Assembly (NCBI GenBank): GCA_021789945.1 | Contig: JAJYIS010000007.1 | Span: 1-37,175 of the forward strand | From: Thermoplasmata archaeon | GTDB taxonomy: Archaea; Thermoplasmatota; Thermoplasmata; UBA10834 | Length of the DNA stretch: 37,175 nt | Direction of reading: 5' to 3' | Part shown: positions 17,234-26,302 of the stretch, one piece after another | Layout: each line of letters opens with the position of its first letter | Numbering within the stretch: the stretch's first letter is position 1 | Notes under the pieces: generated by a model | Seen by the model: the letters and a program-made list of their open reading frames with translations, nothing else | Database searches by the model: none | Told to the model about the DNA's origin: nothing | Translations under genes and position numbers: made by a program

Positions 17234-20200
17234 GCCTTCGCCTCCTCCTTCCCCGGCTCCTTCCTGAGCGCCGTCTCGATCATCGTCAGGATGGCGCCGG
17301 TCTCGAAGTGCTTGGCGTCGATGGCCCGCGAGCAGCACGCGACGACGCACGACCCGCAGCCCTTGCAGAGCGCCTCGTTTATCTTGGACTTGAAGACCCC
17401 GGGGGACACCTCCTGGATGGAGGGCGCGCCGTACTCGCAGACCTCCTCGCACCTCCCGCAGGCGATGCACTTCTCCTGGTCCACGACGCTGACGACCCCC
17501 TCGGCCTCTATGAACTCCTTGGACAGGACGGTGCCGACCTTCGACGCCGCAGCCTGTGCCTGCGATATGCTCTCGCCTATCAGCCTCGGGGAGTGCGCCA
17601 GGCCGCACAGGAATATCCCGTCGGTCGCGAACTCCACCGGACGCAGCTTCATGTGCGCCTCGAGGAAGAACCCCTCCTTCGTCAGGGGCACCTTGAGAAG
17701 CTTGGCGAGGTCCTTGTTGTCCGGGTTCGGATGCACGGCGGCGTTCAGCACCAGGAGGTCCGGCTTGATCTCCACCGCCTCCTCAATGAACTGCTCCTCG
17801 ACCTGGACGATGAGCTCGTCGCCGTTCGCCGTCACCTGCGGGGGCGACGACGGGTCATATCTGATGAACGTCACTCCGAGCTTCGCGGCCTCGTTGTAGT
17901 GCTCTTCTGCGAACCCGTAGGTCCTGATGTCCCTGTAGATGACATAGACGTTCGTCCCAGGATGCTCCTTCTTTATCTTGACCGCGTTCGCCATCGCGGT
18001 CGAGCAGCATATCCTGGAGCAGTTCGGGTGCTCGTCGTTCCTGGAGCCCACGCACTGGATGATCGCTACGTTCTTGGCGTCGAACCTGCCGTTCGCGAGC
18101 ATGCGTCCCAGGTCCGTCTGCCTGATGACCTTCTTGTGCTTCCCGTGGAGGTACTCCGTCGGGTTGTACTCGATCGCCCCGGACGCGACCACGACCGCCC
18201 CGTGCTTGATCTTCTCGCCGCTCTTAAGCGTGGACTCGAAGTTGCCTATGTACCCTCGGAGCTCCGAGACCTGGTCCCCAAGGTGGAGCTTGATGTTCTT
18301 GTGCTCGGCCATCTGCTTCTTGAGCCTCATGAGCGCATCCTGGGGGTTGACTCCTGTGAGCGTGTGATGGATTTCTCTCAGGTGCCCGCCGAGCTCCTTC
18401 TCCTTCTCGACGAGGTGGACCTCGAAGCCGGAATCCGCGATCTCAAGCGCGGCCGACATACCGCTGAGGCCCCCGCCTATGACCAGCGCGGACTTCGTGA
18501 CCGGGATCCTGGGCTGGGCCAGCGGCTCCATGAGGGCGGCCTTCGCGACGGACATCCTGACCAGGTCCTTCGCCTTCTCGGTGGCCTTCTCGGGCTCGTT
18601 CCTGTGGACCCAGGAGCACTGGTCCCTGATGTTGGCCATCTCGAAGAGGTATTTGTTGAGCCCCGCCTCGCGGCACGTGTTCTGGAACAGGGGCTCATGC
18701 GTCCTCGGGGTGCAGCTCGCGATTACTATCCTGTTGAGGTCGTGCTTCTCCACCACGTCCCTGATGAGCTTCTGGGCGTCCTCGGAGCATGTGTAGAGAT
18801 TGTGGTCGGTGTATACGACATTCGGGAGTGTCTTCGCGTAGTCCACGACCTTCTGGACATCGACCACGGAGGCGATGTTGACTCCACAGTGGCACACGAA
18901 CACCCCTATCCTGGGGGGCTTCCCCTTTACATCCTTCTCCTTGGGGAACTCCTTCTTGCTGACGAGCCTCCCCCTGTCCTTCGCCATCAGCGTGCCGGCC
19001 TTCCCTGCGGCCCCGCTCGCCTGCGCGACCGAGTCCGGGATGTCCTTCGGGCCAGAGAACGCCCCGCAAACGAAGATCCCTGGCACCGAAGTCTCCACGG
19101 GCGACAGCTCGTCTGTGTCGCAGAAGCCGAACTTGTTCAGCCTAAGGCCCAGGCTCTTCGCGAGCTTCTCGGAAGATGCAGGCGGCCTCGCCCCGGCAGA
19201 CAGGATGACCATGTCGAAGGTCTCCTCCTTGATCTCCGGGCCTTCGTGGTAGATTAGAATGAGGTTGTGAGTGGCAGGCTCCTCCTGGACCTTTGGGACC
19301 CTGTTGTTCCTCGAGACGGTCACGCCGTACTCGGTCTCAGCCCTGTGAAGGTACTCCTCGAACTCCTTCCCGAACGCGCGCGTGTCCATGAAGAAGATGG
19401 TCGCCTCGAGCCCCGACACGTGCTCCTGGCCAATGACGGCCTCCTTCAGCGCGGCCATGCAGCAGTACGCCGAGCAGTATGTGTTCCCCGTCTGGGCGTC
19501 CCTCGAGCCGATGCACTGGATGAACGCGATCCTCTTCGGGACGACGCCGTCGCTCGCCCTCACGATGTGACCCTGGGTCGGGCCAGAGGCGCTAAGCATC
19601 CGCTCGAACTCGATGTTTGTGACGACGTTCGGAAAGACGCCGTGGCCGTACTCGGTCTTCTTGCTGGCGTCGAAGACGTCGTACCCCTGGGCCACGACGA
19701 TGGATCCTACCTTGAGCTCGGCAATCTCGTCCTGCATCTTGTGGTCGATGGCGTTGCTCGCGCACTTCTTGACGCAGAGGAGGCACTTGCCTGTCTTGAA
19801 GTGCAGACAGTGCTCCTTGTCAACGGAGTACTTCAGCGGCACCGCCTGCGGGAACGGGACATAGATGGCCTTGCGCGTGCCCATCCCTACGTCGAAGTCG
19901 TTGTCGACCTTGACGGGGCAGACCTCAGCGCAGAGCCCGCACCCGACGCACTTGTCCTCGTGAACGAACCTGGCCTTCTTCCGGACCTTCACGGTGAAGC
20001 TGCCGGCCTTTCCGCTGACCTCCTCGACCTCGGCGTTCGTGATCAGCGATATGTTCGGGTTCCTAGCGAGCTCGACCAGCTTGGGGGCGAGTATGCACAT
20101 CGAGCAGTCGTTGGTGGGGAAGGTCTTGTCCAGCTGGGCCATCCGGCCGCCGATGCTAGTCGTGGTCTCGACCATGTAGACCTTGTACCCAGAATCCGCA

Positions 20201-20277
20201 AGGTCCAGCGCCGCCTGGGTCCCTGCTGGACCGCCCCCGATGACGAGCGCCGCCCCGACTACCTCGTCCACGGGCAA
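17230..20277 (-). CDS. hdrA: HdrA-like flavin/iron-sulfur protein, tandem (double-length) form, copy A3
   Basis: 1015 aa, same architecture as A1: [28 protein letters not shown]... and [14 protein letters not shown]...[38 protein letters not shown] start at 20277 preceded by GGAGGTGA. Confidence 0.94.
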   Translation of the reverse strand: MPVDEVVGAALVIGGGPAGTQAALDLADSGYKVYMVETTTSIGGRMAQLDKTFPTNDCSMCILAPKLVELARNPNISLITNAEVEEVSGKAGSFTVKVRKKARFVHEDKCVGCGLCAEVCPVKVDNDFDVGMGTRKAIYVPFPQAVPLKYSVDKEHCLHFKTGKCLLCVKKCASNAIDHKMQDEIAELKVGSIVVAQGYDVFDASKKTEYGHGVFPNVVTNIEFERMLSASGPTQGHIVRASDGVVPKRIAFIQCIGSRDAQTGNTYCSAYCCMAALKEAVIGQEHVSGLEATIFFMDTRAFGKEFEEYLHRAETEYGVTVSRNNRVPKVQEEPATHNLILIYHEGPEIKEETFDMVILSAGARPPASSEKLAKSLGLRLNKFGFCDTDELSPVETSVPGIFVCGAFSGPKDIPDSVAQASGAAGKAGTLMAKDRGRLVSKKEFPKEKDVKGKPPRIGVFVCHCGVNIASVVDVQKVVDYAKTLPNVVYTDHNLYTCSEDAQKLIRDVVEKHDLNRIVIASCTPRTHEPLFQNTCREAGLNKYLFEMANIRDQCSWVHRNEPEKATEKAKDLVRMSVAKAALMEPLAQPRIPVTKSALVIGGGLSGMSAALEIADSGFEVHLVEKEKELGGHLREIHHTLTGVNPQDALMRLKKQMAEHKNIKLHLGDQVSELRGYIGNFESTLKSGEKIKHGAVVVASGAIEYNPTEYLHGKHKKVIRQTDLGRMLANGRFDAKNVAIIQCVGSRNDEHPNCSRICCSTAMANAVKIKKEHPGTNVYVIYRDIRTYGFAEEHYNEAAKLGVTFIRYDPSSPPQVTANGDELIVQVEEQFIEEAVEIKPDLLVLNAAVHPNPDNKDLAKLLKVPLTKEGFFLEAHMKLRPVEFATDGIFLCGLAHSPRLIGESISQAQAAASKVGTVLSKEFIEAEGVVSVVDQEKCIACGRCEEVCEYGAPSIQEVSPGVFKSKINEALCKGCGSCVVACCSRAIDAKHFETGAILTMIETALRKEPGKEEAKA

Positions 20278-20784
20278 AGGGTTTCACCTCCCGTGTCATT
20301 AGCGAAGAGATCGCAGTGTTCTCTGAGGAGAATACTAGCTTGAGTGTCCTTCTCGGTCGAAGCGGGGGTCATGGTCACCTCCACGGCGCCAATGCTAGGC
20401 TTTCCTAGACCGGTCCGAGTGACCCCGCGAGAGGACGCCATCATCCGCCGTCTGGCGCATCCACTCGGCCAATTTCGGTCCTACAATCGTGGTTAAATCA
20501 ACCGCTACCTAAATACGTTTCGGATGCACCTTTCGAAATGCGGACGGACGTCAGCGATAATCGTCAGAGATTAGTAACATCGTTTAGATTCTCTTGCAGG
20601 AACTCCGCACGAAATTCGAAAAACGACTAATCGCGATTCTTCGGAAACCGTCTTTTCCGGCCACCTCGTCGTACGAAGTGCACCCGAAACGCACAAGCGC
20701 CACTCTCAGTGCCTAGCCCGCGTGCGGGGCCCATGGAAATTCGCGGCCATATCTCTTCCGAATGTCAGGCAAGAATGCGGATCC
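20278..20784. promoter_or_regulatory. Non-coding leader/promoter region between hypD and the hdr/mvh operon, with short palindromes
   Basis: ~500 bp without a credible ORF, less GC-rich than its surroundings. Palindromic words g.ggttaaatcaacc.c (20489..20505), CGATAATCG (20555..20563), AATCGCGATT (20629..20638). Confidence 0.5.
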
Positions 20785-21849
20785 CTAGAGCGCCTTCTTT
20801 CCCCGCTGGTACCTGTATGATATGTAGCAGTTCCCTTCTCTGGAGACCATGCACGGGCCGACCGGGGTCGACGGAGTGCATCTCTTCCCGAAGAGCGGGC
20901 ATTCCTCGCTCTTCAGGATGCCCCTGAGCATCTCCCCGCACCTGCATCCCTTGGCCTCTGTGTACTTGCGCGCGTGAACGGGTGCGAGGAGATCGTCGTA
21001 CCTCATCCGCGCGTCGTGCTCCTCGAACTCCTTCCGTATCGCGAGGCCGCTCTTCTCGATCACCGGGAACCCTCTCCAGGGGACGTCCGTGGGCACGAAC
21101 GCGTCGCTCATCGCCTTGAGGGCCGCCGGATTTCCCTCGGGTCGCACCACCCTCGTGTACTCGTTCTCGACCTCCGCCCTCGACTCCTCGACCTGCTTCG
21201 CGATCATGAACACGGCCATCATGAGGTCGATCGGCTCGAAGCCCGCGACGACCTGCGGGATGTGATGCTTCTTCGACAAGAACTCGTACGGCTTCGTGCC
21301 GATGATGGTGCTCACGTGCCCGGGCTCGATCATGCCGTTCAGCCTGATCTCCCCCATGTTCGCGATCGCCTCCAGGGCCGGAGGGACTGTCCTGTGGCAG
21401 CTCAGGACAGAGAAGTTGGACGGCGGATCCGAGAGCAGCGCCGATGCAGTCGTGGGCGCCGTCGTCTCGAAGCCGATTCCCATGAACACCACGTCCTTCC
21501 TGGAGTTCCGCGCGATCGCGACCGCGTCGTCGATTCCGAACACGACCCGGATGTCCGCGCCCTCCGCCTTGACGTCATTCAGGCTCTGCCTCTCGCCCGG
21601 CACCTTCATTACGTCCCCGAACACCGTGACCGTAAGCCCGGCCTTCGCGAGCGCGAGTATCTCCTCGATCTCGCCCGGAGGCGTGACGCAGACAGGGCAG
21701 CCCGGCCCCTGTCTGATGTCGATGCCGACCCTCTTGAACTCGCTGTCCAGGCCGAACCTGATCAGCGTGTCCTGATGAGTTCCGCAGACGTGCATCAGGG
21801 TGAGCTCGAGGTCCATCGCCTCGAGCTTCGCCATGATCTGCCTGGACAT
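20785..21849 (-). CDS. hypD: Hydrogenase maturation protein HypD
   Basis: LMHVCGTHQDTLIRFGL, GPGCPVCVTP, GFETTAPTTA, CRCGEMLRGILKSEECPLFGKRCTPSTPVGPCMVSREGNCYISYRY. Confidence 0.97.
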   Translation of the reverse strand: MSRQIMAKLEAMDLELTLMHVCGTHQDTLIRFGLDSEFKRVGIDIRQGPGCPVCVTPPGEIEEILALAKAGLTVTVFGDVMKVPGERQSLNDVKAEGADIRVVFGIDDAVAIARNSRKDVVFMGIGFETTAPTTASALLSDPPSNFSVLSCHRTVPPALEAIANMGEIRLNGMIEPGHVSTIIGTKPYEFLSKKHHIPQVVAGFEPIDLMMAVFMIAKQVEESRAEVENEYTRVVRPEGNPAALKAMSDAFVPTDVPWRGFPVIEKSGLAIRKEFEEHDARMRYDDLLAPVHARKYTEAKGCRCGEMLRGILKSEECPLFGKRCTPSTPVGPCMVSREGNCYISYRYQRGKKAL

Positions 21850-21859
21850 CTCCTTGTCC

Positions 21860-22243
21860 CTAAGCCTGAACGTCAGGGACCACCATCCTGATGTTGCGGA
21901 TCACGCATTCGCGCCCCTCTATGATCTCAGCTGGCGCATGGCATCTGGGACATTCAAGGATCGCTATGATCTGGTGCGGCGAATCCTCCGTTATCGCCAC
22001 ATCGCCCTCGAAGCCGCATGCCGCGCACTTCACCTTCCCCTTCTTCTGGCCGATCTTCAGGGTCGACCCCTGGAGCACCGTGTCCTTCGAGAGCACCTCG
22101 TAGGCGAACCTGAGTTGCTCCTCGCCAAGCATGGTGAACTCCCCTATCTCAAGCTCGACCTGCTCGACCTTGCTGGCATCCCTCTTCGTCGCCTCCTCCA
22201 GGATGCTCTCGACGATCTGGGTCATTACCGAGAACTCGTGCAT
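21860..22243 (-). CDS. hypA: Hydrogenase maturation nickel metallochaperone HypA
   Basis: MHEFSVMTQIVESILEEA N-terminus; zinc site CAACGFEGD...CPRCHAP; 127 aa. Confidence 0.96.
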   Translation of the reverse strand: MHEFSVMTQIVESILEEATKRDASKVEQVELEIGEFTMLGEEQLRFAYEVLSKDTVLQGSTLKIGQKKGKVKCAACGFEGDVAITEDSPHQIIAILECPRCHAPAEIIEGRECVIRNIRMVVPDVQA

Positions 22244-22246
22244 CGT

Positions 22247-22474
22247 CTACGCTCCGGCCTCTTCCAGGTCCAGCATCTCCCTGAAGATCTCGAGCGTCTT
22301 CTTGGCCTCTTCCTTGTCAAGGACCTGGATCGCATAACCCGCGTGGACGATCACGTACTCACCGACCTTGGCGTCGACGAGCGATATGTTCGCCTTGCGG
22401 CTCACTCCGCCGTAGTCGACGGTCGCGAATTGGCCTTCGATCGATTTGATCTCCGCAGGTACTGCGAGGCACAT
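22247..22474 (-). CDS. hypC: HypC/HybG/HupF chaperone
   Basis: 75 aa starting MCLAVPAEIKSIEGQFATVDYGGVSRKANISLV. Confidence 0.97.
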   Translation of the reverse strand: MCLAVPAEIKSIEGQFATVDYGGVSRKANISLVDAKVGEYVIVHAGYAIQVLDKEEAKKTLEIFREMLDLEEAGA

Positions 22475-22509
22475 CGGGACGCGGTTATGTTGGGGACCGT
22501 GATATAGTT

Positions 22510-24732
22510 TTAGGCCAACAACGCGCCAGCTATCGCATTCTGGCCGGTCGAGATGCCTCCGTCTCCGTTCGGGATGCGCTCGTGGCCTACGAACTCAAGC
22601 CTGCGTCTCTCGACCGACTCCTTGACCCAGGCCGTGATAGGTCCGCTGTAGGACACGCCGCCCGTCAGGCCGACCTGCTTCAACCCTTCGTGCTCGGCGA
22701 GGTCGCACGCTCGGTCCGCGATGCCCTGGACCAGTGTGCGCACGAACGAGGCTGCCAGGTCTGCCCGCTGTCCGTCAGTCTCGGCCTTCATGCTGAGCAG
22801 CTGATCGAGCATCGGCAGGGTCCTGGCGAACTCCAGATCTCCGATGTGTCCGAATTCCAGCTCGAAGTCCGCCGTCGGCCGGCCGGCCTCCAGCCATCTC
22901 TCCAGCTTGATCGCGGGCTCCCCCTCGTAGGTCCGCTTGCAGCAGATGCCGAGGATGCAGGACACGGAATCGAGCACCCTTCCCATGCTCGAAGCCGTCA
23001 CGCTCTTGTCAAGCATCTTCGCGTAGAGCTCCGCCTCCGGGCCATCCACCAGGCTCGGCTGCCTGCGAAGCTTCAGCTCGATTGCCGTCACGACCCTCTT
23101 GGGGTCGATGACGGCCTTGTCCCCTCCCAGGAGCGGGATGCTCTCCAGCGTCGCCGCCCGCCTGTATCCTTCGAAGTCGGCCAAGAGGGTCTCGCCGCCC
23201 CAAGAAGTGCCGTCGTCCCCGTAGCCCGTCCCGTCCCATGTCAGGCAGACCAGGGGGCCGTCGATCCTGCGGTCTATCTTCAGGGCGGCGGCATGGGCAT
23301 GGTAGTGCTGTGTCTCGACCAGTTCCGCGCCGTGCTCCTTCGCGAGCCTGCGGGCGACGATCCTCGTCGAGTACCTCGGATGCTTGTCCATCCCGACGGC
23401 CTCCGCCCATTTCGTCCCCAGGAGCCCGGCTAGGTGATGGATGGCTTCGTCGAGATACTGGAGGGTCGGATACTGCTGCGATTCCCCCACGTACTGCGTC
23501 AGGAATATCTCGCCGTTCCTCGAGACCGAACCCGCGACGTCCCACTGGGCGCCAACGCCGATCACCGTGTGGTCGTGGTTGGCCTCGACCGGGAGCGGGA
23601 CGAACCCCCTAGACTTCCTCGTGAAGTTGATCCTGCCAGAGTTGATCTTCACGACCGAGTCGTCGCACCGGTGGATGATCCTCCGGTTGTGCATCAGGTA
23701 GCAGTCGAGCCCCAGCTCGAACGCCTTCTCGTTCTCGGTCACCATGGGCTCTCCGGGAGGGTTCGCGGAGGTCATGATCACCCCGTCCGCCCTGAGATGG
23801 TGGAACAAGAGAAGATGCGCGCCTGAGTAGGGCAGCATCACGCCGAGGTTGCCCAGGCCGGGGGAGACCTTCTCCAGGGCCTCCCGGGATCTCTCGAGCT
23901 TGTGGAGAAGGACAATCGGTCTCTGGGGGGAAGCGATCAGCTTCTCTTCCAGCTCGTCGATGGAAGCATACCTCCTCGCCGTCTCAAGGTCCCTCATCAT
24001 GACCGCATAGGGCTTGTCCCCTCTGCGGTAGATTCTCCTCAGCCTCGACGCGTTCTCGAAGGTGCACACGATGTGCATGCCTCCCCAGCCCTTGAGCAGA
24101 CCCACGCTCCCCGAGTCTATCCTCGCGGCGAACTCCTTGAAGACCTCCTCCGGTCCTGCTCCCTTGAGCAGGACCCGCCTCTCCCTATCATATAACGTGT
24201 ACGTGGGCCCGCACGCGGGGCAGGATATGGTCTGCGCGTGGAACCGTCGGTCCTCGGGCGAGGCGTACTCCTTTGTGCATGAGGGACACATGGGGAAGTC
24301 CGTCATGCTCGTCCTCGCCCGGTCGAAGGGCAGGTCCGCGATGACGGTGAACCTCGCTCCGCACTCCGTGCAGTTCGTGAACGGGAAATGGTGTCGCTTG
24401 TCCCCGGGCCGGCCGAAGTCCTCGGCGCAGTTCCTGCAGATGGCCGTGTCCGTCGGGATGAGCGATACCCTGACCCCGTCATGGCTCTGCGCGATCGAGA
24501 ACTCCTGGAGCTCCTCGTCCACATCCTCGAGCTCCGCCCGGTCGATTCTCGCCAGCGCCGGGAGCGCCTTCCTCAGCTCAGACAGGAACTCCTCGGCGTC
24601 CCTGTCTATGTGTATCTCCACATTCGAGCCGTTGTTCAGGACGAACCCCTTGAGCCCCATCCGTCTCGCGACTCTGTAGACAGTGGGCCGGAACCCCACC
24701 CCCTGAACGATTCCGTAGACCGTGATCTTCAT
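22510..24732 (-). CDS. hypF: Carbamoyltransferase HypF
   Basis: Acylphosphatase domain (GIVQGVGFRPTVYRVAR), zinc-finger pairs (CRNCAEDF, CTECGARF, CPSCTKEY, CPACGP), YrdC-like and carbamoyltransferase regions (VQHYHAHAA-type: ETQHYHAHAAAL). Confidence 0.97.
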   Translation of the reverse strand: MKITVYGIVQGVGFRPTVYRVARRMGLKGFVLNNGSNVEIHIDRDAEEFLSELRKALPALARIDRAELEDVDEELQEFSIAQSHDGVRVSLIPTDTAICRNCAEDFGRPGDKRHHFPFTNCTECGARFTVIADLPFDRARTSMTDFPMCPSCTKEYASPEDRRFHAQTISCPACGPTYTLYDRERRVLLKGAGPEEVFKEFAARIDSGSVGLLKGWGGMHIVCTFENASRLRRIYRRGDKPYAVMMRDLETARRYASIDELEEKLIASPQRPIVLLHKLERSREALEKVSPGLGNLGVMLPYSGAHLLLFHHLRADGVIMTSANPPGEPMVTENEKAFELGLDCYLMHNRRIIHRCDDSVVKINSGRINFTRKSRGFVPLPVEANHDHTVIGVGAQWDVAGSVSRNGEIFLTQYVGESQQYPTLQYLDEAIHHLAGLLGTKWAEAVGMDKHPRYSTRIVARRLAKEHGAELVETQHYHAHAAALKIDRRIDGPLVCLTWDGTGYGDDGTSWGGETLLADFEGYRRAATLESIPLLGGDKAVIDPKRVVTAIELKLRRQPSLVDGPEAELYAKMLDKSVTASSMGRVLDSVSCILGICCKRTYEGEPAIKLERWLEAGRPTADFELEFGHIGDLEFARTLPMLDQLLSMKAETDGQRADLAASFVRTLVQGIADRACDLAEHEGLKQVGLTGGVSYSGPITAWVKESVERRRLEFVGHERIPNGDGGISTGQNAIAGALLA

Positions 24733-24743
24733 CGGTGAGTCCT

Positions 24744-25394
24744 CTACAATCCAAGAGCCTTGACTAGCTCGTCCATGCCTTTGCCATGCCGCGCGTCCAT
24801 CATGATAACCGTCGCGCCCGGGTTGGTCCTGCGGGCGTCCCGCTCGAGTATCTTCGGGTCGACCTCCATGACCTGCGCGAGGTCGATCTTGTTGATGATG
24901 ATAACGTCGGAGAAAGCGAATATCGCCGGATGCTTCCTGACCATGTCGTCGCCCTCAGTGACGCTTATGACCACGACCCTCTTGTGCGAGCCCAAGGGGA
25001 AGTCGACAGGGCACACGAGGTTGCCGACATTCTCGATGAAGAGATAGTCCAGGTCGTCGAGCGGCAAGTCCTCGAGGGCATGATCGATCAGGTGAGCGTC
25101 CAGATGGCATTCCTTGCCGGTGTTGACGTTCGTCGCGGGGATGCCGTGCGCGACGAACCTCTGATAGTCGTCGTCGCCCGAGACGTCGCCCGCTATCGCC
25201 GCTGCCCTCTTCCCCTTCTTCTTCAGGATGTCCACGAGCCTCTCGATGATGAGGGTCTTGCCGGAGCCGATCGCCCCGAGGAAGTCGAAGGCGACGATCC
25301 CGTGCTCCTCGAGGTGATCCTTGTTCTCCTCAGCGATCCTCCGGTTCTCCGCCAGGATGTCCTTCTCCAGGTCAACGGTCACGACCTTGTGCAT
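24744..25394 (-). CDS. hypB: Hydrogenase nickel incorporation GTPase HypB
   Basis: FLGAIGSGKTLIIERL P-loop, NTGKECHLDAHL, LFIENVGNLVCPVDFPLG, IINKIDLAQ. Start at MHKVVTVDLEKDIL. Confidence 0.97.
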   Translation of the reverse strand: MHKVVTVDLEKDILAENRRIAEENKDHLEEHGIVAFDFLGAIGSGKTLIIERLVDILKKKGKRAAAIAGDVSGDDDYQRFVAHGIPATNVNTGKECHLDAHLIDHALEDLPLDDLDYLFIENVGNLVCPVDFPLGSHKRVVVISVTEGDDMVRKHPAIFAFSDVIIINKIDLAQVMEVDPKILERDARRTNPGATVIMMDARHGKGMDELVKALGL

Positions 25395-25501
25395 GTTTGG
25401 GAATTGGGCCTTCCAGATTAATGTTTTGGCCCGATTGGGGCGAGGCATCGGGGTTCGGGATTCTTTTATTCCGGCGCTCTGCCCTCCTGGTAAACGGTCA
25501 G

Positions 25502-26155
25502 ATGGGCATCGAAGAGGTCACCTTCAGGAAGTATGAGGCCGCCGACCTGAGGCGTTGCGCCGAGCTGGCTGAGCAGGCTTGGCCTATGAGAGGGGCGCCG
25601 AGGACGGGTCCCGACGAGCCCAGGGCATTCGAGCCCTGGATCGAATCGTCCAGCATGTCGGCGACCTGGGCCGAGGTAGCGGTCGTGTCAGGAGAGGTAG
25701 TGGGGTTCCTGTTCGGGAGCGTGGACAGTCTGAAACCCAAGGGCGCCGCCCTGGAGGAAGTGCTCGACATGCTCTGGATGGTAAGGCGGATGCTTTCCGG
25801 GGGCATGGACCAGTGGGAGAGGCCGATCCGGACGATGCTCGGCTTCTTCTTCACGGAGTTCAAGCTCGAGGTTAACAGGCCGGAGGCGGACGCGGACATC
25901 ATCCTGCTCATCGTGGATGCGAGGCTCAGGGGAAGGCGCATCGGGAAGACCCTCGTCGACAGGTTCGTGGAGACCGCGAGAAATGCTGGAGCCCGCGCGG
26001 TCTCCCTATTCACCGATGACAAGATCAGCAACTGGAAGTTCTACGAGATCTACGGCTTCAAGAAGACCAGCACCTTCCACGACAACATCTCCACGTACTT
26101 CGCCGGCGAGCCCGCAAATGCGATCTACTACCTGCTAGAGCTTGACAAGAAGTGA
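25502..26155 (+). CDS. GNAT family N-acetyltransferase
   Basis: VTFRKYEAADLRRCAELAEQAW, LLIVDARLRGRRIGKTLVDRFVETARNAGARAVSLFTDDKISNWKFYEIYGFKKTS. Confidence 0.92.
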   Translation: MGIEEVTFRKYEAADLRRCAELAEQAWPMRGAPRTGPDEPRAFEPWIESSSMSATWAEVAVVSGEVVGFLFGSVDSLKPKGAALEEVLDMLWMVRRMLSGGMDQWERPIRTMLGFFFTEFKLEVNRPEADADIILLIVDARLRGRRIGKTLVDRFVETARNAGARAVSLFTDDKISNWKFYEIYGFKKTSTFHDNISTYFAGEPANAIYYLLELDKK

Positions 26156-26204
26156 GCGGACTGTTCCCCTTGCCCTCCCCGTTCAAAGCCGACAATCGTT
26201 CGAG

Positions 26205-26212
26205 TAATATAT
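26205..26212 (+). promoter_or_regulatory. Candidate TATA element upstream of the M6 protease gene
   Basis: taatatat in an otherwise GC-rich 147 bp intergenic region. Confidence 0.35.
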
Positions 26213-26302
26213 CCGCACGGGGATTAGGGGTGGAAGGTTCGAGTCAGTAGCACCGAATCTTCATCAGGCCTTCTTTAGGCCTTACGAGGGGGGAACGGCG
26301 AG

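Noticed and set aside
17234-17608. N-terminal extension of the 658 aa ORF (15632..17608)
   Set aside because: Overlaps the HdrA3 3' end in another frame; the MvhD domain starts at MTDQRFEPS (17233).
17128-19257. 709 aa plus-strand ORF antisense to HdrA3
   Set aside because: Arises from high-GC codon bias of the confidently identified minus-strand hdrA; composition is Arg/Leu/Val/His-rich without domain motifs.
5050-20277. Possible selenocysteine (in-frame UGA) in hydrogenase or Hdr proteins
   Set aside because: The expected positions (MvhA L2, HdrA CHCG, MvhD CCNWC, CCG motifs) are all encoded as Cys; no UGA interruption seen.
20259-20444. 61 aa minus-strand ORF upstream of HdrA3
   Set aside because: Overlaps the HdrA3 start and its SD, no motif; probably leader DNA.
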